From: Leptolinea tardivitalis
GTDB lineage: Bacteria > Chloroflexota > Anaerolineae > Anaerolineales > Anaerolineaceae
Length of the DNA stretch: 64,000 bases
Assembly (NCBI RefSeq): GCF_001050275.1
Contig: NZ_BBYA01000003.1
Span: 62,001-126,000, forward strand
Reading direction: 5' to 3'
The stretch's first letter is position 1, and each line of letters starts with the position of its first letter. Positions 43,859 to 52,940 of the stretch are shown here, one piece after another. The notes under the pieces were generated by a model. It ran no database searches, was not told the DNA's origin, and worked only from the letters and a program-made list of their open reading frames with translations. The translations under genes were made by a program, and so were the position numbers.

Positions 43859-44728
43859 CTACATATAAAACTTCAGGCAATCTTCCCGTAATACTCCGGG
43901 GACGACTTCAATTTGAACAGGCGATTGCGCGATGATCTCAGCCGAATCCACCAGGATGCGTTCCCGACCTGGAGCGGCTGTCTCTTTTATGGATGCTCCA
44001 TAAACCAGTGTGGTGATATTGGCCCAAACCGCCAGTGACGAACACATCGGGCAGGGTTCACAGGTGGACACCAACACGGCTCCGCACAGGTTGGCGTCTC
44101 CCAGAATCCGGCAGGCCTGCCGGATGGCGTTCACCTCGGCATGCAGGCTAGGGTCTTTTTCTGTTCCGGCCGTATCATGCGCCGCTGCCAGTACTTTTCC
44201 ACCAAACCAAAGGATGGCACCATACCCTTTATTACCTTCCTGTCGGGAAACCTGTGCTTCTGAAATGGCCAGGCGCATAGCCTTTTCAAAATCAAACCGG
44301 ATGATGCTTTCACGGCAGATGGCCGCATGTGGACGGATCTCTTCATAACTGCGAACGAAACGCAGCTCTGGATCCATCTGCGAGATGAATACCTGGGTTG
44401 ATTTTTCATAAGCCTTACGGCACACCCGGCGGGTATCCAGATTTAATTGCTGGCAGGCGGTCAGGGTCGGGCAGGGATTTTGTGAAGCCCATGTGATTTC
44501 CTCTTCCGATTCAGAGAGGATCGGAAGGTCATTTTTATCCAGCCCCATATAATCGAAGAACAGGGTTTCAAAAGCCTTCCGCGGCGTGATCGGCCTGTCC
44601 TTTTTCAGCTGTTCATGGTCAGACCACCATTTCAACCGTTTTTCCGTGACGGCTTTTTCAATCTCTCGCAACGATTTTGATTGCAATCGCTCTAATTGTT
44701 TCGTCACCTGCGTTTGAAAAGTGTCCAT
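43859..44728 (-). CDS. Nucleoside/cytidine deaminase-like protein with N-terminal extension
   Basis: A 289-residue protein. The C-terminal part (about 150-289) is a zinc deaminase: HAEVNAIRQAC (H-A-E) and CEPCPMCSS (C-x2-C), with the TLVYGASI segment. The N-terminal half has a CP-x5-C pattern (NPCPTLTACQQLNLDTRRVCRKAY) that I do not assign to a named domain, possibly a second metal or regulatory site. Substrate cannot be told. It is adjacent to a methyltransferase gene. Confidence 0.85.
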   Translation of the reverse strand: MDTFQTQVTKQLERLQSKSLREIEKAVTEKRLKWWSDHEQLKKDRPITPRKAFETLFFDYMGLDKNDLPILSESEEEITWASQNPCPTLTACQQLNLDTRRVCRKAYEKSTQVFISQMDPELRFVRSYEEIRPHAAICRESIIRFDFEKAMRLAISEAQVSRQEGNKGYGAILWFGGKVLAAAHDTAGTEKDPSLHAEVNAIRQACRILGDANLCGAVLVSTCEPCPMCSSLAVWANITTLVYGASIKETAAPGRERILVDSAEIIAQSPVQIEVVPGVLREDCLKFYM

Positions 44729-44735
44729 GATTGTT

Positions 44736-45299
44736 TTAAGTTTTTCTAAAGATAAAACTTGTCATGTCACCGGTGTACCAGGTTCTTTGATGGGTGGACG
44801 ATATTTCCTCCAATCCATTTTCAGCAGCCTGCATTTTTGCCCACTCTGGTGAATATCCGCCACGTGAGTCAGGTTCTCTCAAAATGATCAGTCCACCAGG
44901 AGCTAATTTGCAGCATAGAGTCTGAAAAACCCTGGAGCGTTCTTCAGGGGGAATATCATGCAGAACGAAATGAATAAAAACAATCTGCTGAGATTCGTCT
45001 GAAACAGGGACATCCCAAATAGCCCCCTGTAAAAGAGTTACCTTCGAGACTTCATCTACAACCTTACGGGTAACATCCAACCAGCGAGATGAGATATCAA
45101 CGCAAGTCAGATGACCCTGTTGTGATATTTTCTTTGACAACATCCGGCTGCAAACACCAGATCCCGAACCGAATTCCAGAATATTCTCATTACCCTTAAT
45201 GGGTAATGAGTCAATATACTCCTTATAAAAATCAGTAATAAAACTTCCCAGAAATCGGGTAATAAAGATCCTGAAATTGGTTGGTTCGAAAGTGGACAT
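44736..45299 (-). CDS. Class I SAM-dependent methyltransferase
   Basis: A 187-residue methyltransferase. Motif I is LEFGSGSGVCSRMLS and motif II is LTCVDISSRWLDVTRK. The peptide VFIHFVLHDIPPEER is the motif IV region and GGLIILREPDSRGG motif VI-like. It starts downstream of gatB on the same strand. Substrate unknown. Confidence 0.9.
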   Translation of the reverse strand: MSTFEPTNFRIFITRFLGSFITDFYKEYIDSLPIKGNENILEFGSGSGVCSRMLSKKISQQGHLTCVDISSRWLDVTRKVVDEVSKVTLLQGAIWDVPVSDESQQIVFIHFVLHDIPPEERSRVFQTLCCKLAPGGLIILREPDSRGGYSPEWAKMQAAENGLEEISSTHQRTWYTGDMTSFIFRKT

Positions 45300-45314
45300 T
45301 CTTGTTCAAAAAGC

Positions 45315-46763
45315 TTATTTTTTCAATTGTCGGGCCAGCTCTTCGCGGACAACCTGTGGATTGGCTTTTCCACCGGCCATGCGCATCACCTGACCGAAGA
45401 ACCAGTTAGCCACAGTCTCTTTACCGTTGCGATAACTTTCCAGTTCACCGGGATTATCCTGAATGGCTTTGGCCACCAGAGCGGCAATCTGACCTGGATC
45501 GGAAGTTTGCTGCAATCCTTTTTCCTTGATGATCTCACCGGCCGAACCGCCTTTTTCCAGCAGAGTGGCCAGAATTACCTTTGCTGTAGCGGCGTTAACC
45601 TCCCCTTTGGTCAGGCGAATGAGTAGATCTGCCAGAATGGCCGGGGTGACACGCAGAGATTCGAAGGCTTCTCCTGTGCGGTTCAGGTAGGCATATACTT
45701 CACCCAGAATCCAGGCAGCCACTGTTTTCCCGGGGACGTCTTTTGCCGCTGCAAGAGTATTCTCAAAATACTGCGCCACTGTAATATCGGCGGCCAGCAG
45801 AGTGGCATCGGCGGCGGTTAGATTGAAATTGTTCTGGTAGCGTTGAGCTCGAGCACGCGGTAGTTCCGGTAGTGTGGATTGCACCCGGTGAACCCAGTCT
45901 GCATCAACCACCAGCGGCGGCAGGTCTGGTTCGGGGAAGTAGCGGTAGTCATGGGCATCTTCTTTGCTGCGTTGAGTATACGTGCAGTTATTGGTGTCAT
46001 CCCAACCCATGGTTTCCTGCGAAACGGTTCCCCCGCTTTCCATGATTTTGATCTGGCGGTCGATCTCATACGCCAGACCGCGTTCCATAGCCCGGAAGCT
46101 GTTAAGGTTCTTGATTTCCACCCGGTTGTTCAGCACATCGGTTCCGGCCTCACGGACGGAAACATTGGCTTCAAACCGGATGACGCCTTTTTCCATATCT
46201 CCAGAATTGACGCCCAGTGCGCGCAAAATACCACGCAGAGTGGTGGCATACGCCCGGGCTTCTTCTATCGAGTGGATGTCTGGTTCAGTGACAATCTCCA
46301 GAAGGGGAACACCGCAGCGATTAAGGTCAACCAGAGAATAATTCTCCGTGTCGGTAACCACATGGGTCAATTTACCGGTGTCTTCTTCCAGATGGGCGCG
46401 GCGGATGCGAATGGCTTTTTCACCCTTAGATGTATCCACTACAAGCAGTCCATCGGAAGCAATGGGGTGTTCATACTGGGAAATTTGATACCCTTTTGGA
46501 AGATCGGGGTAAAAATAATTTTTACGGTCAAACAGACTGGTGTTATTAATGGTGCAACCCAGAGCCAGACCGACGCGCATGGCATATTCCACCGCCTGCC
46601 GATTCACCACCGGTAGAACACCGGGCATACCGGCACATACCGGGCAGACAGTGGTATTGGGTTCCGCCTGGGTGGAATCGACCACCCGGCACGAGCAGAA
46701 CATTTTGGTATTTGTTGCCAATTCGGCATGTACTTCTAGTCCAATAACAATTTCGTATTCCAT
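45315..46763 (-). CDS. gatB: Aspartyl/glutamyl-tRNA amidotransferase subunit B
   Basis: A 482-residue GatB, the tRNA-binding and kinase subunit of GatCAB, which converts Asp-tRNA(Asn) and Glu-tRNA(Gln) to the amides. Signature segments are [61 protein letters not shown] and the GatB/YqeY tail ([11 protein letters not shown]). ATG 46763 is 11 nt after AGGA; the TTG at 46772 is too close to it. It is in a run with an aminotransferase, not with gatCA. Confidence 0.96.
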   Translation of the reverse strand: MEYEIVIGLEVHAELATNTKMFCSCRVVDSTQAEPNTTVCPVCAGMPGVLPVVNRQAVEYAMRVGLALGCTINNTSLFDRKNYFYPDLPKGYQISQYEHPIASDGLLVVDTSKGEKAIRIRRAHLEEDTGKLTHVVTDTENYSLVDLNRCGVPLLEIVTEPDIHSIEEARAYATTLRGILRALGVNSGDMEKGVIRFEANVSVREAGTDVLNNRVEIKNLNSFRAMERGLAYEIDRQIKIMESGGTVSQETMGWDDTNNCTYTQRSKEDAHDYRYFPEPDLPPLVVDADWVHRVQSTLPELPRARAQRYQNNFNLTAADATLLAADITVAQYFENTLAAAKDVPGKTVAAWILGEVYAYLNRTGEAFESLRVTPAILADLLIRLTKGEVNAATAKVILATLLEKGGSAGEIIKEKGLQQTSDPGQIAALVAKAIQDNPGELESYRNGKETVANWFFGQVMRMAGGKANPQVVREELARQLKK

Positions 46764-46786
46764 GCGTGTCAATTTCCTGTCTGGTA

Positions 46787-47965
46787 TTATCCAAGCCGGC
46801 GCATGAATTTCTCCATGCGTTCAAGAGCCTGTTCAATTTTTTCATAAGCAGTGGCATAACTGGCGCGGCAGTAGCCCTCACCTCCGGCCCCGAAGGCTGT
46901 TCCGGGAACCATGGCCACACGTTCTTCGGAGAGAAGCCGGTTGGCAAATGTATCTTCGTCCATACCAGATATTGATACATTCGGGAAGGCATAGAATGCT
47001 CCGTGCGGTTCGACAGTTTTCAACCCGAGCTGATTAAACCCACTCACGATCAACTGGCGGCGGCGGTCATATTCGTGAACCATGTCCTGTACATAGGTTT
47101 CGGCTTTAAGAAGGGCTTCTGTGGCGGCATCCTGCGCGGTGGTGGGCGCTGACATGATGGTGTATTGGTGAACACGCAGCATGCCTGTCAGGATTTCTTC
47201 CGGTGCGCAGGCGAAACCGATACGCCAGCCGGTCATGGCGTAATCTTTGGAAAAACCACCCAGAAGAATAGTCCGTTCCCGCATTCCAGGAAGGGAGGGG
47301 AAACAAACATGTTTTACCCCGTAAACCAGGCGGTCATAAATTTCATCAGACATGACGATGAGATCATGCTTTTCGGCCAGTTTGCCGATTTCGATAAGCG
47401 TTTCGCGGCTGGCCACAGCGCCTGTGGGATTGTTAGGAAAACCCAGCAGAATGGCCTTTGTGCGTGGGGTGATGGCGGCAGCGATGGCCGCCGGTTTCAG
47501 GTCAAAGTTATCTTCCGCTTTGAGCGGCACTTCCACCGGCACACCACCCGCCAGCAGCACTTCACTCTGATAAGCGACAAAGCAGGGGGTGGGAATGATA
47601 ACTTCATCACCCGGGTTAAGTATGGCGGTGCAAGCCAGATATAGGGCTTCGGAGCCGCCTACTGAAATTAAGACCTCTTTTTCTGGATGATAGGAAACTC
47701 CATAGAGATTTTCCCATTTCTGTGTCAGTGCTTTGCGTAATTCAATCTTGCCTGAATTGGAGGTGTAATGAGTCTCACCAGCATGCAGCGACCTCACTCC
47801 AGCTTCGAGGATGGGTAATGGTGTGGTGAAATCAGGCTCGCCAATGCCGAGCGAGATCACATCTTTCATGGTGGCAACAATATCAAAAAATTTTCGAATG
47901 CCAGAGGGTTTAAGGTTGGCTACGCGGGTACTTAAATAGGATTTACTTGTCTGAGTTGTTTCCAT
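46787..47965 (-). CDS. PLP-dependent aminotransferase (aspartate-type)
   Basis: A 392-residue fold-type I transaminase. [24 protein letters not shown] and the Schiff-base lysine segment [17 protein letters not shown] are visible, as is the N-terminal [12 protein letters not shown]. It fits the aspartate/aromatic aminotransferase subgroup. Its ORF starts within the 3' end of the small 79-residue gene (23-nt overlap), and gatB follows it 23 nt later. Confidence 0.92.
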   Translation of the reverse strand: METTQTSKSYLSTRVANLKPSGIRKFFDIVATMKDVISLGIGEPDFTTPLPILEAGVRSLHAGETHYTSNSGKIELRKALTQKWENLYGVSYHPEKEVLISVGGSEALYLACTAILNPGDEVIIPTPCFVAYQSEVLLAGGVPVEVPLKAEDNFDLKPAAIAAAITPRTKAILLGFPNNPTGAVASRETLIEIGKLAEKHDLIVMSDEIYDRLVYGVKHVCFPSLPGMRERTILLGGFSKDYAMTGWRIGFACAPEEILTGMLRVHQYTIMSAPTTAQDAATEALLKAETYVQDMVHEYDRRRQLIVSGFNQLGLKTVEPHGAFYAFPNVSISGMDEDTFANRLLSEERVAMVPGTAFGAGGEGYCRASYATAYEKIEQALERMEKFMRRLG

Positions 47966-48182
47966 GTTGTATCGTCCACACCTGTTCTATTTCGTCATAT
48001 GCAAGATTGAATTGATTTTGATCCTGGTCGAGAATGATATATTCGTAACCCTGCGGAGTGCGAGTCTCGCAAACAATTCTCAAAACCTCATGCTGTTGGT
48101 TGTTAAGGATGAAACGAAGGGGTCTTTCAGGGTACCGCTGACTGGCCAGGCATTCAACCCTGGTCTCTATTCCATAGCCCAG
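47943..48182 (-). CDS. Small conserved-looking protein with probable CTG start
   Basis: A 79-residue frame missed by ATG/GTG/TTG criteria. CTG (48182) follows AGGAG by 7 nt, within the 3' end of the nucleotidyltransferase gene, and the frame stops at 47943, 23 nt inside the aminotransferase gene. Translation carries RVECLASQRYPERPLRFILN, RTPQGYEYIILD and FNLAYDEIEQVW. The YPERP and W-containing spacing resemble a family of short Chloroflexi/Firmicutes proteins (YxxRP..F and DxW). Role unknown; coupling with both neighbours suggests one operon. Confidence 0.6.
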   Translation of the reverse strand: MGYGIETRVECLASQRYPERPLRFILNNQQHEVLRIVCETRTPQGYEYIILDQDQNQFNLAYDEIEQVWTIQHGNNSDK

Positions 48183-49180
48183 GATGAATCTCCTAAATTT
48201 AATCTGGCTGCCTGGCCTTGCAGTTGAACATGCCGCCCAAGCAGCGAATCTTCAAGAACCATTTGTTGAATTTGTGTACCTTTTTCAACAATCGAGTTCT
48301 TCAAAATGACATTGCGTACCTGGCAATTGGCATCCATTGACACGTTTGGACCAATGACAGAATTCTCCACAATGGCAGATGGATGAATAAAAACAGGAGG
48401 GATGATACACAGACCATCCCGCTTGCGGGCGTCTGATGTGTTGTCGTGACCATGTTCAAGTAGATACTGGTTGGTTTCCAACAGGGATTGGGGTGTACCG
48501 GCGTCAAGCCAGATGTCCAAACGGCTTGGACGGATCTTTGCACCTTTTTCCAGCAAAATATTGATGGCATCTGCCAGAAAATATTCGCCCTTAAGCATAA
48601 TGCTGCGGTTCATCTGTTCCTTGATTGCTGCGATTAAATCTTCACCGCGCTTGAAATAGTAGAACCCGACGAGTGCCAGATTGTTAGACATTTCCTGCGG
48701 TTTTTCCACCAGATGATGCACCCAATCTTGATCATTGACCTCGGCTACACCGAACCGGCGTGGATCGGGAACAGGTTTTACCCAGGCGGCTCCATCAATT
48801 TGATCATCTGCCAGCACGTCGAAATTTGTTTCGATGAGCGTGTCGGAAAAAGTCATCAACATCGGACCATGAAGATACTCCCTGGCCAGGTACATGGCGT
48901 CTGATTGACCGCGCATATGTTCCTGCACAACATAATTGACTGTTTTTTCCGGGTGAGTAACTTCCATGTATTCCTGAACCTGTTCCAACTGGTTCGGACC
49001 GACAATCAATACATATTCAGGAGAATATTTTTCAGGAAGCGGTGTGAATTGTTCCAGAACATAATCAAGGACTGTTTTACCAGCCAGACCGATCAGGGGT
49101 TTCGGCTTGCTATACGTATGCGGGCGCATTCGCGTCCCAAGACCGGCCATAGGTATGACGATTTTTATGGTTGTCGACAA
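48167..49180 (-). CDS. Sugar nucleotidyltransferase (GlmU/RfbA-type)
   Basis: A 337-residue protein. The N-terminal nucleotidyltransferase motif is IPMAGLGTRMRPHTYSKPKPL, with LMTFSDTLIETN (Asp of the NTP site) and the EKP motif. The C-terminal part has left-handed beta-helix-like hexapeptides (PSAIVENSVIGPNVSMDANCQVRN). It makes NDP-sugars for surface polymers; specificity is not readable. TTG start at 49180 with GGAG 7 nt upstream. Confidence 0.88.
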   Translation of the reverse strand: MSTTIKIVIPMAGLGTRMRPHTYSKPKPLIGLAGKTVLDYVLEQFTPLPEKYSPEYVLIVGPNQLEQVQEYMEVTHPEKTVNYVVQEHMRGQSDAMYLAREYLHGPMLMTFSDTLIETNFDVLADDQIDGAAWVKPVPDPRRFGVAEVNDQDWVHHLVEKPQEMSNNLALVGFYYFKRGEDLIAAIKEQMNRSIMLKGEYFLADAINILLEKGAKIRPSRLDIWLDAGTPQSLLETNQYLLEHGHDNTSDARKRDGLCIIPPVFIHPSAIVENSVIGPNVSMDANCQVRNVILKNSIVEKGTQIQQMVLEDSLLGRHVQLQGQAARLNLGDSSWAME

Positions 49181-49322
49181 GTCTCTTCTCCCAGGTAGGT
49201 TTAAATGATTTTATCACTGCTTTCCCTTGCGTTCCTGCCTGGAAAAAGGAATGATTGTATTGAGATTTCTTTTGAAATATGATGATGTTACCTGATATTA
49301 AAACCGAAAGGAGAAAAATAAC

Positions 49323-49820
49323 TTGAGAAACTTGCGACTTTTCATCCTCGGTTTTTCAATTCTTTTCATATCACTGTCATGTGTAACCCTCATGGGAGGT
49401 TCAAAAGAAAACGAGGAAACAGCCGTGAAACCTACCCGAACCTCCAATCTACCGGTACCAAAAGCCAGCGGATTGATTACAAAAGTAACCATGGCACGCG
49501 GGGCTACAGATGATAATTTTGATCCGGTTGATCCAACCTTAGAATTTGATCCATCTGAAACCATTCATGCGGTCGTGGCTGTAAAAAAAGCACCGCCAAA
49601 AACCAACTTCAGGGCAGATTGGTATATTACCGATGTGGGTGATCCGAAAGCTGTAAACTTCTTAATTAATTCAACAGCCACTGTTCAAGCCGGGTCCGGC
49701 AACCTTGATTTCACCCTCTCACCTAAAAAGAAGTTCTCACCGGGTTTGTACCGGGTGGAACTGTATATCAATGATGAATTGGATCAACTGGTTGAGTTCA
49801 AAATAGTGGAAAGTCAGTAA
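49323..49820 (+). CDS. Small lipoprotein of unknown function
   Basis: A 165-residue protein with TTG start (AAAGGAG 9 nt upstream) and a lipoprotein signal (FISLSC at about residue 19). The mature part resembles an immunoglobulin-like domain (LDFTLSPKKKFSPGLYRVELYINDE). No family assigned. Confidence 0.72.
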   Translation: MRNLRLFILGFSILFISLSCVTLMGGSKENEETAVKPTRTSNLPVPKASGLITKVTMARGATDDNFDPVDPTLEFDPSETIHAVVAVKKAPPKTNFRADWYITDVGDPKAVNFLINSTATVQAGSGNLDFTLSPKKKFSPGLYRVELYINDELDQLVEFKIVESQ

Positions 49821-49844
49821 GTGTTGTGCTTACGGTGTTTATAC

Positions 49845-49886
49845 ATACAAAATAGAGTCCTGAGAAATCAGGACTCTATTTTGTAT
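49845..49886. terminator. Bidirectional terminator between the lipoprotein gene and gatA
   Basis: A near-perfect 19-bp stem with a GAAA tetraloop (CAAAATAGAGTCCTGA / TCAGGACTCTATTTTG). A- and T-rich ends on both sides allow termination from either strand. Confidence 0.93.
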
Positions 49887-49905
49887 CCATATATGATTAA
49901 GCCGA

Positions 49906-51378
49906 TTATAGTGTTGGGCTTTTCCGGTGCCAATCTGTAACCTGCTGATAGGCGTGCCCGGCTTTAAACAATGCATCTTCTTTGAAATGCGGACCCATCA
50001 ATTGCATACCCACAGGCATATTCTGGCTGTCAAAACCGCAGCAAAAAGCCAGCCCGGGAACACCGGCGAGGTTGGCGGGCAGGGTGAAAACATCTTCCAA
50101 ATACATGGCCAGAGGGTCTTCGGTGTGAACCCCGCGTTTGAAAGCTGTAGTTGGAGCAATGGGGGCGGCGATCATATCCACTGATTCAAATACTTTTTCA
50201 AAGTCTTGCTTGATCAGAGTGCGGACTTTTTGCGCCTGTCCATAATAGGCATCGTAATATCCGGCAGAAAGTGCATACGTTCCAAGCATGATTCGCCGTT
50301 TGACTTCTGAACCAAACCCTGCACCGCGAGATTTTTTGAACATTTCGATATTGCTTTCCGTTGGTACGCGCAGACCGAAACGGATGCCATCGTAGCGTGC
50401 CAGGTTGGCGCTGGCCTCTGCCGGGGCGATCAGATAATACACTGGCAGGGCATATTCGGTGTGTGGCAGGCAGACCTCTTTGATCTCGGCGCCCATTTCG
50501 GCAAACCGGGCAATGGCCGCCCTGACGGTCTGCTCTACTTCAGGTTGAATACCTTTGATAAAGTATTCCTTTGGAACACCGATGCGAAGTCCGCGCAGGT
50601 CAGTGCGACTATCCAGTTGAATCTGTGGTACAGGAACATCCATGGTGGTGGCATCACGGGGATCATACCCGGCCATGACCTCAAAGATCAGGGCGGCATC
50701 TTCTACAGTGCGTGTCAGCACACCGGCGGAATCCAATGAAGAACCATAGGCGATCAGACCGTACCGGCTGACCCGGCCGTATGTAGGTTTAATACCCGTA
50801 ACACCGCAAAATGAGGCTGGCTGACGGACACTGCCGCCAGTGTCGGTCCCCAGAGCTGCCGGGGTGAAACGGGCTGCTACAGCTGCTGCGCTTCCGCCAC
50901 TCGATCCACCGGGGACACGTTCCAGATCCCAGGGATTTCGGGTGGTGAAATAAGCCGAATTTTCAGTAGATGAACCCATGGCGAATTCATCTGTATTCGT
51001 TTTTCCCAGAATGACAACTCCTGCTTCCTGCAGTTTATGGACACAGGTGGCGGTGTGAACGGGAACAAAATTTTCCAGAATTTTCGAACCGCAGGTGCAG
51101 CGGATGCCTTCAACCGTCAATACATCTTTGACTGCGATGGGCAACCCCAGAAGCCTGGGAATAGCTGAACCATTTCGTTTCAATTCTTTACGTTTTTCAT
51201 CGGCTGTTTGGGCTTGTTGAAGGGCAAGTTCTGGTGTACGGGTAAGAAATGCCAGAACAGAGGGTTCAAGAGCATCAATTCTCTCAAGGATTGCCCGGGT
51301 CAATTCAAGGCTGCTGCATTCACCTGCATTAAGGGCATGCATAGCCTCAGTTACTGTGAGATCAGTCAATCGATTCAT
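49906..51378 (-). CDS. gatA: Aspartyl/glutamyl-tRNA amidotransferase subunit A
   Basis: A 490-residue amidase-signature protein that frees ammonia from glutamine for GatB. The Ser-cisSer-Lys triad is K84 (PIAVKDVL), the cis-Ser in GGSSGGS (157-163) and nucleophile S183 in DTGGSVRQPA. Length and N-terminal segments match GatA. It overlaps gatC by 4 nt. Confidence 0.97.
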   Translation of the reverse strand: MNRLTDLTVTEAMHALNAGECSSLELTRAILERIDALEPSVLAFLTRTPELALQQAQTADEKRKELKRNGSAIPRLLGLPIAVKDVLTVEGIRCTCGSKILENFVPVHTATCVHKLQEAGVVILGKTNTDEFAMGSSTENSAYFTTRNPWDLERVPGGSSGGSAAAVAARFTPAALGTDTGGSVRQPASFCGVTGIKPTYGRVSRYGLIAYGSSLDSAGVLTRTVEDAALIFEVMAGYDPRDATTMDVPVPQIQLDSRTDLRGLRIGVPKEYFIKGIQPEVEQTVRAAIARFAEMGAEIKEVCLPHTEYALPVYYLIAPAEASANLARYDGIRFGLRVPTESNIEMFKKSRGAGFGSEVKRRIMLGTYALSAGYYDAYYGQAQKVRTLIKQDFEKVFESVDMIAAPIAPTTAFKRGVHTEDPLAMYLEDVFTLPANLAGVPGLAFCCGFDSQNMPVGMQLMGPHFKEDALFKAGHAYQQVTDWHRKSPTL

Positions 51379-51671
51379 TGGGGTCCTTCTAGAGCCGGAG
51401 GCACCTTGAACTGATCTTTCTCTGATTGAGGTGCATTCTTTAATAATTTGTCCGTCGGCAGAGATTCTACAGGAACATCATCGCGGAAACGGCTGCGAGC
51501 GGGCAAAACACTGGAGGTCGGGGGAATCTGACTGGTATTCAGTTCTTTCAATCGGTCGGCATATTCAAGGATCGAAGAAAGCTGTTGTTGGTACCGCTCG
51601 ATCTCATTATCAGATAGTTCAAGCCGGGCCAATTTGGCAATGTGGATTACTTCTTCGCGTGAAAGTGACAT
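51375..51671 (-). CDS. gatC: Aspartyl/glutamyl-tRNA amidotransferase subunit C
   Basis: A 98-residue GatC (SREEVIHIAKLARLELSDNEIERYQQQL, then RFRDDVP and a C-terminal FKVPPALE). It stabilises GatA-GatB. First gene of the gatCA operon; divergent from the paralogue array. Confidence 0.96.
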   Translation of the reverse strand: MSLSREEVIHIAKLARLELSDNEIERYQQQLSSILEYADRLKELNTSQIPPTSSVLPARSRFRDDVPVESLPTDKLLKNAPQSEKDQFKVPPALEGPQ

Positions 51672-51705
51672 GACCGGATTATATCAAAGGAAGCGAGATT
51701 CATAC

Positions 51706-51733
51706 TTGATTTTTGTTAAACAATCGCTATACT
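51706..51733 (+). promoter_or_regulatory. Promoter of paralogue 1
   Basis: TTGATT, 16-nt spacer, TATACT; 57 bp before the start codon of paralogue 1 and divergent from gatC. Confidence 0.6.
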
Positions 51734-51789
51734 CGTTAATACGATATATATAGTCTTATAAGTAGTATTTCGAGTAGAAAGGAGTTCAA

Positions 51790-52770
51790 ATGAATAAATG
51801 GAAGAAACACCTGGTATTCTCCGCTCTGGCTTTTATTTTGGCTATTGGAGTGGTACCGGTAATGAACGTTCAGGCTTCCGGTATGCCTGATAACTCTCCA
51901 CCATCAGGAAATCCTGATTCCTTGCTTATCCCGGGGAATCCGACAGGTAAAGAGCAGGTTATTTATGACCAGGTCAATACTACCACGGCAGATGAGAAAC
52001 GGGCTTTTGGCGGAGATCAATATAGTGTTGGTAAATTTGAACGTCCATTTGATAAAGACATGAATTATCTACCCTACCTTGATATCATCAAATCGACTAT
52101 GCAGAGGGATGATCCAAACTTCATCTATGCCACCATACAATTAGCCGTTCCAGTAGCAACATCTGAGAATGAACCGGTTTTGTATGGATTGGAATTGGAT
52201 ACCAACTCTGACGGGCGTAGTGAATACCTGTTACTTGCGCAGAAGCCCGTCAGTACTGACTGGTCGGTCGCCGGCGTTAACGTGTGGAAAAGTTCGAGCG
52301 CAGAACTGGCTCTGACTGGGAATGACAAGGTCATTCCGGTGACCGGATCACTCGGTTTTGATACCAATCTATTTGATTCCGGTAAAGGAACAGATACCAG
52401 CCTTGCCTGGGTACGACTGGATCCGAACAAACCGGATACCGTTCAATTGGCTTTTAAAAATTCCCTGGTAGGTGGCATGAAGGGCAGGTTTGTCTGGCGT
52501 CCGGTGACGGATGGCGCCTCTTTTGCATCCACCCTTTATGATTTGAATGTAAGCTTTACACTTGAACAGGCCGGTTCTCCATTAAAAGACAGTCAATACT
52601 ACCCGCTCAAGGAAGTTTATGCTGTGGATAATACATGCCGGGTGGCTTCAGGATATGATGCCACTGGTTATGAGCCAGGTCTATGTCCACTTCCTCCACC
52701 GCCAGAAAAACCGGATAAACCCAAATCGAATCCGGCTCCCAGACAACCTCCACCTGACATCATCGGTTAA
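51790..52770 (+). CDS. Paralogue 1, secreted DxNxDGR protein
   Basis: A 326-residue protein with a cleaved signal peptide (VFSALAFILAIGVVPVMNVQAS). Core runs from YDQVNTTTADEKRAFGGD to YAVDNTCRVASGY. The Ca-site-like motif is LDTNSDGRSEYLL. It ends in a proline-rich tail (PPPEKPDK). Extracellular by prediction; function unknown. A terminator follows, so it can be transcribed alone. Confidence 0.85.
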   Translation: MNKWKKHLVFSALAFILAIGVVPVMNVQASGMPDNSPPSGNPDSLLIPGNPTGKEQVIYDQVNTTTADEKRAFGGDQYSVGKFERPFDKDMNYLPYLDIIKSTMQRDDPNFIYATIQLAVPVATSENEPVLYGLELDTNSDGRSEYLLLAQKPVSTDWSVAGVNVWKSSSAELALTGNDKVIPVTGSLGFDTNLFDSGKGTDTSLAWVRLDPNKPDTVQLAFKNSLVGGMKGRFVWRPVTDGASFASTLYDLNVSFTLEQAGSPLKDSQYYPLKEVYAVDNTCRVASGYDATGYEPGLCPLPPPPEKPDKPKSNPAPRQPPPDIIG

Positions 52771-52794
52771 TTTGAAAAAGAACAAAAATAAAAG

Positions 52795-52820
52795 CCTCTC
52801 ACGAAAGTGAGAGGTTGTTT
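52795..52820 (+). terminator. Terminator of paralogue 1
   Basis: CCTCTCAC / GTGAGAGG stem with GAAA loop followed by TTGTTT. Confidence 0.8.
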
Positions 52821-52855
52821 ATGGTATGGTTTTTGTTTACTTAAAATTATAGGTC

Positions 52856-52884
52856 TTGAATTTCAATCTGACTCGCCCTATAGT
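52856..52884 (+). promoter_or_regulatory. Promoter of paralogue 2
   Basis: TTGAAT, 17-nt spacer, TATAGT, about 56 bp before the start codon of paralogue 2. Confidence 0.5.
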
Positions 52885-52940
52885 GAATGTACCAACGATG
52901 CCTGGTCAATGTTTCTCTTTTCCTGTTGTGTGGAGGAAAA

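Noticed and set aside
47964-48227. 87-codon + strand frame
   Set aside because: It runs opposite the aminotransferase/nucleotidyltransferase operon and overlaps the better supported 79-residue minus-strand frame; the protein lacks any domain.
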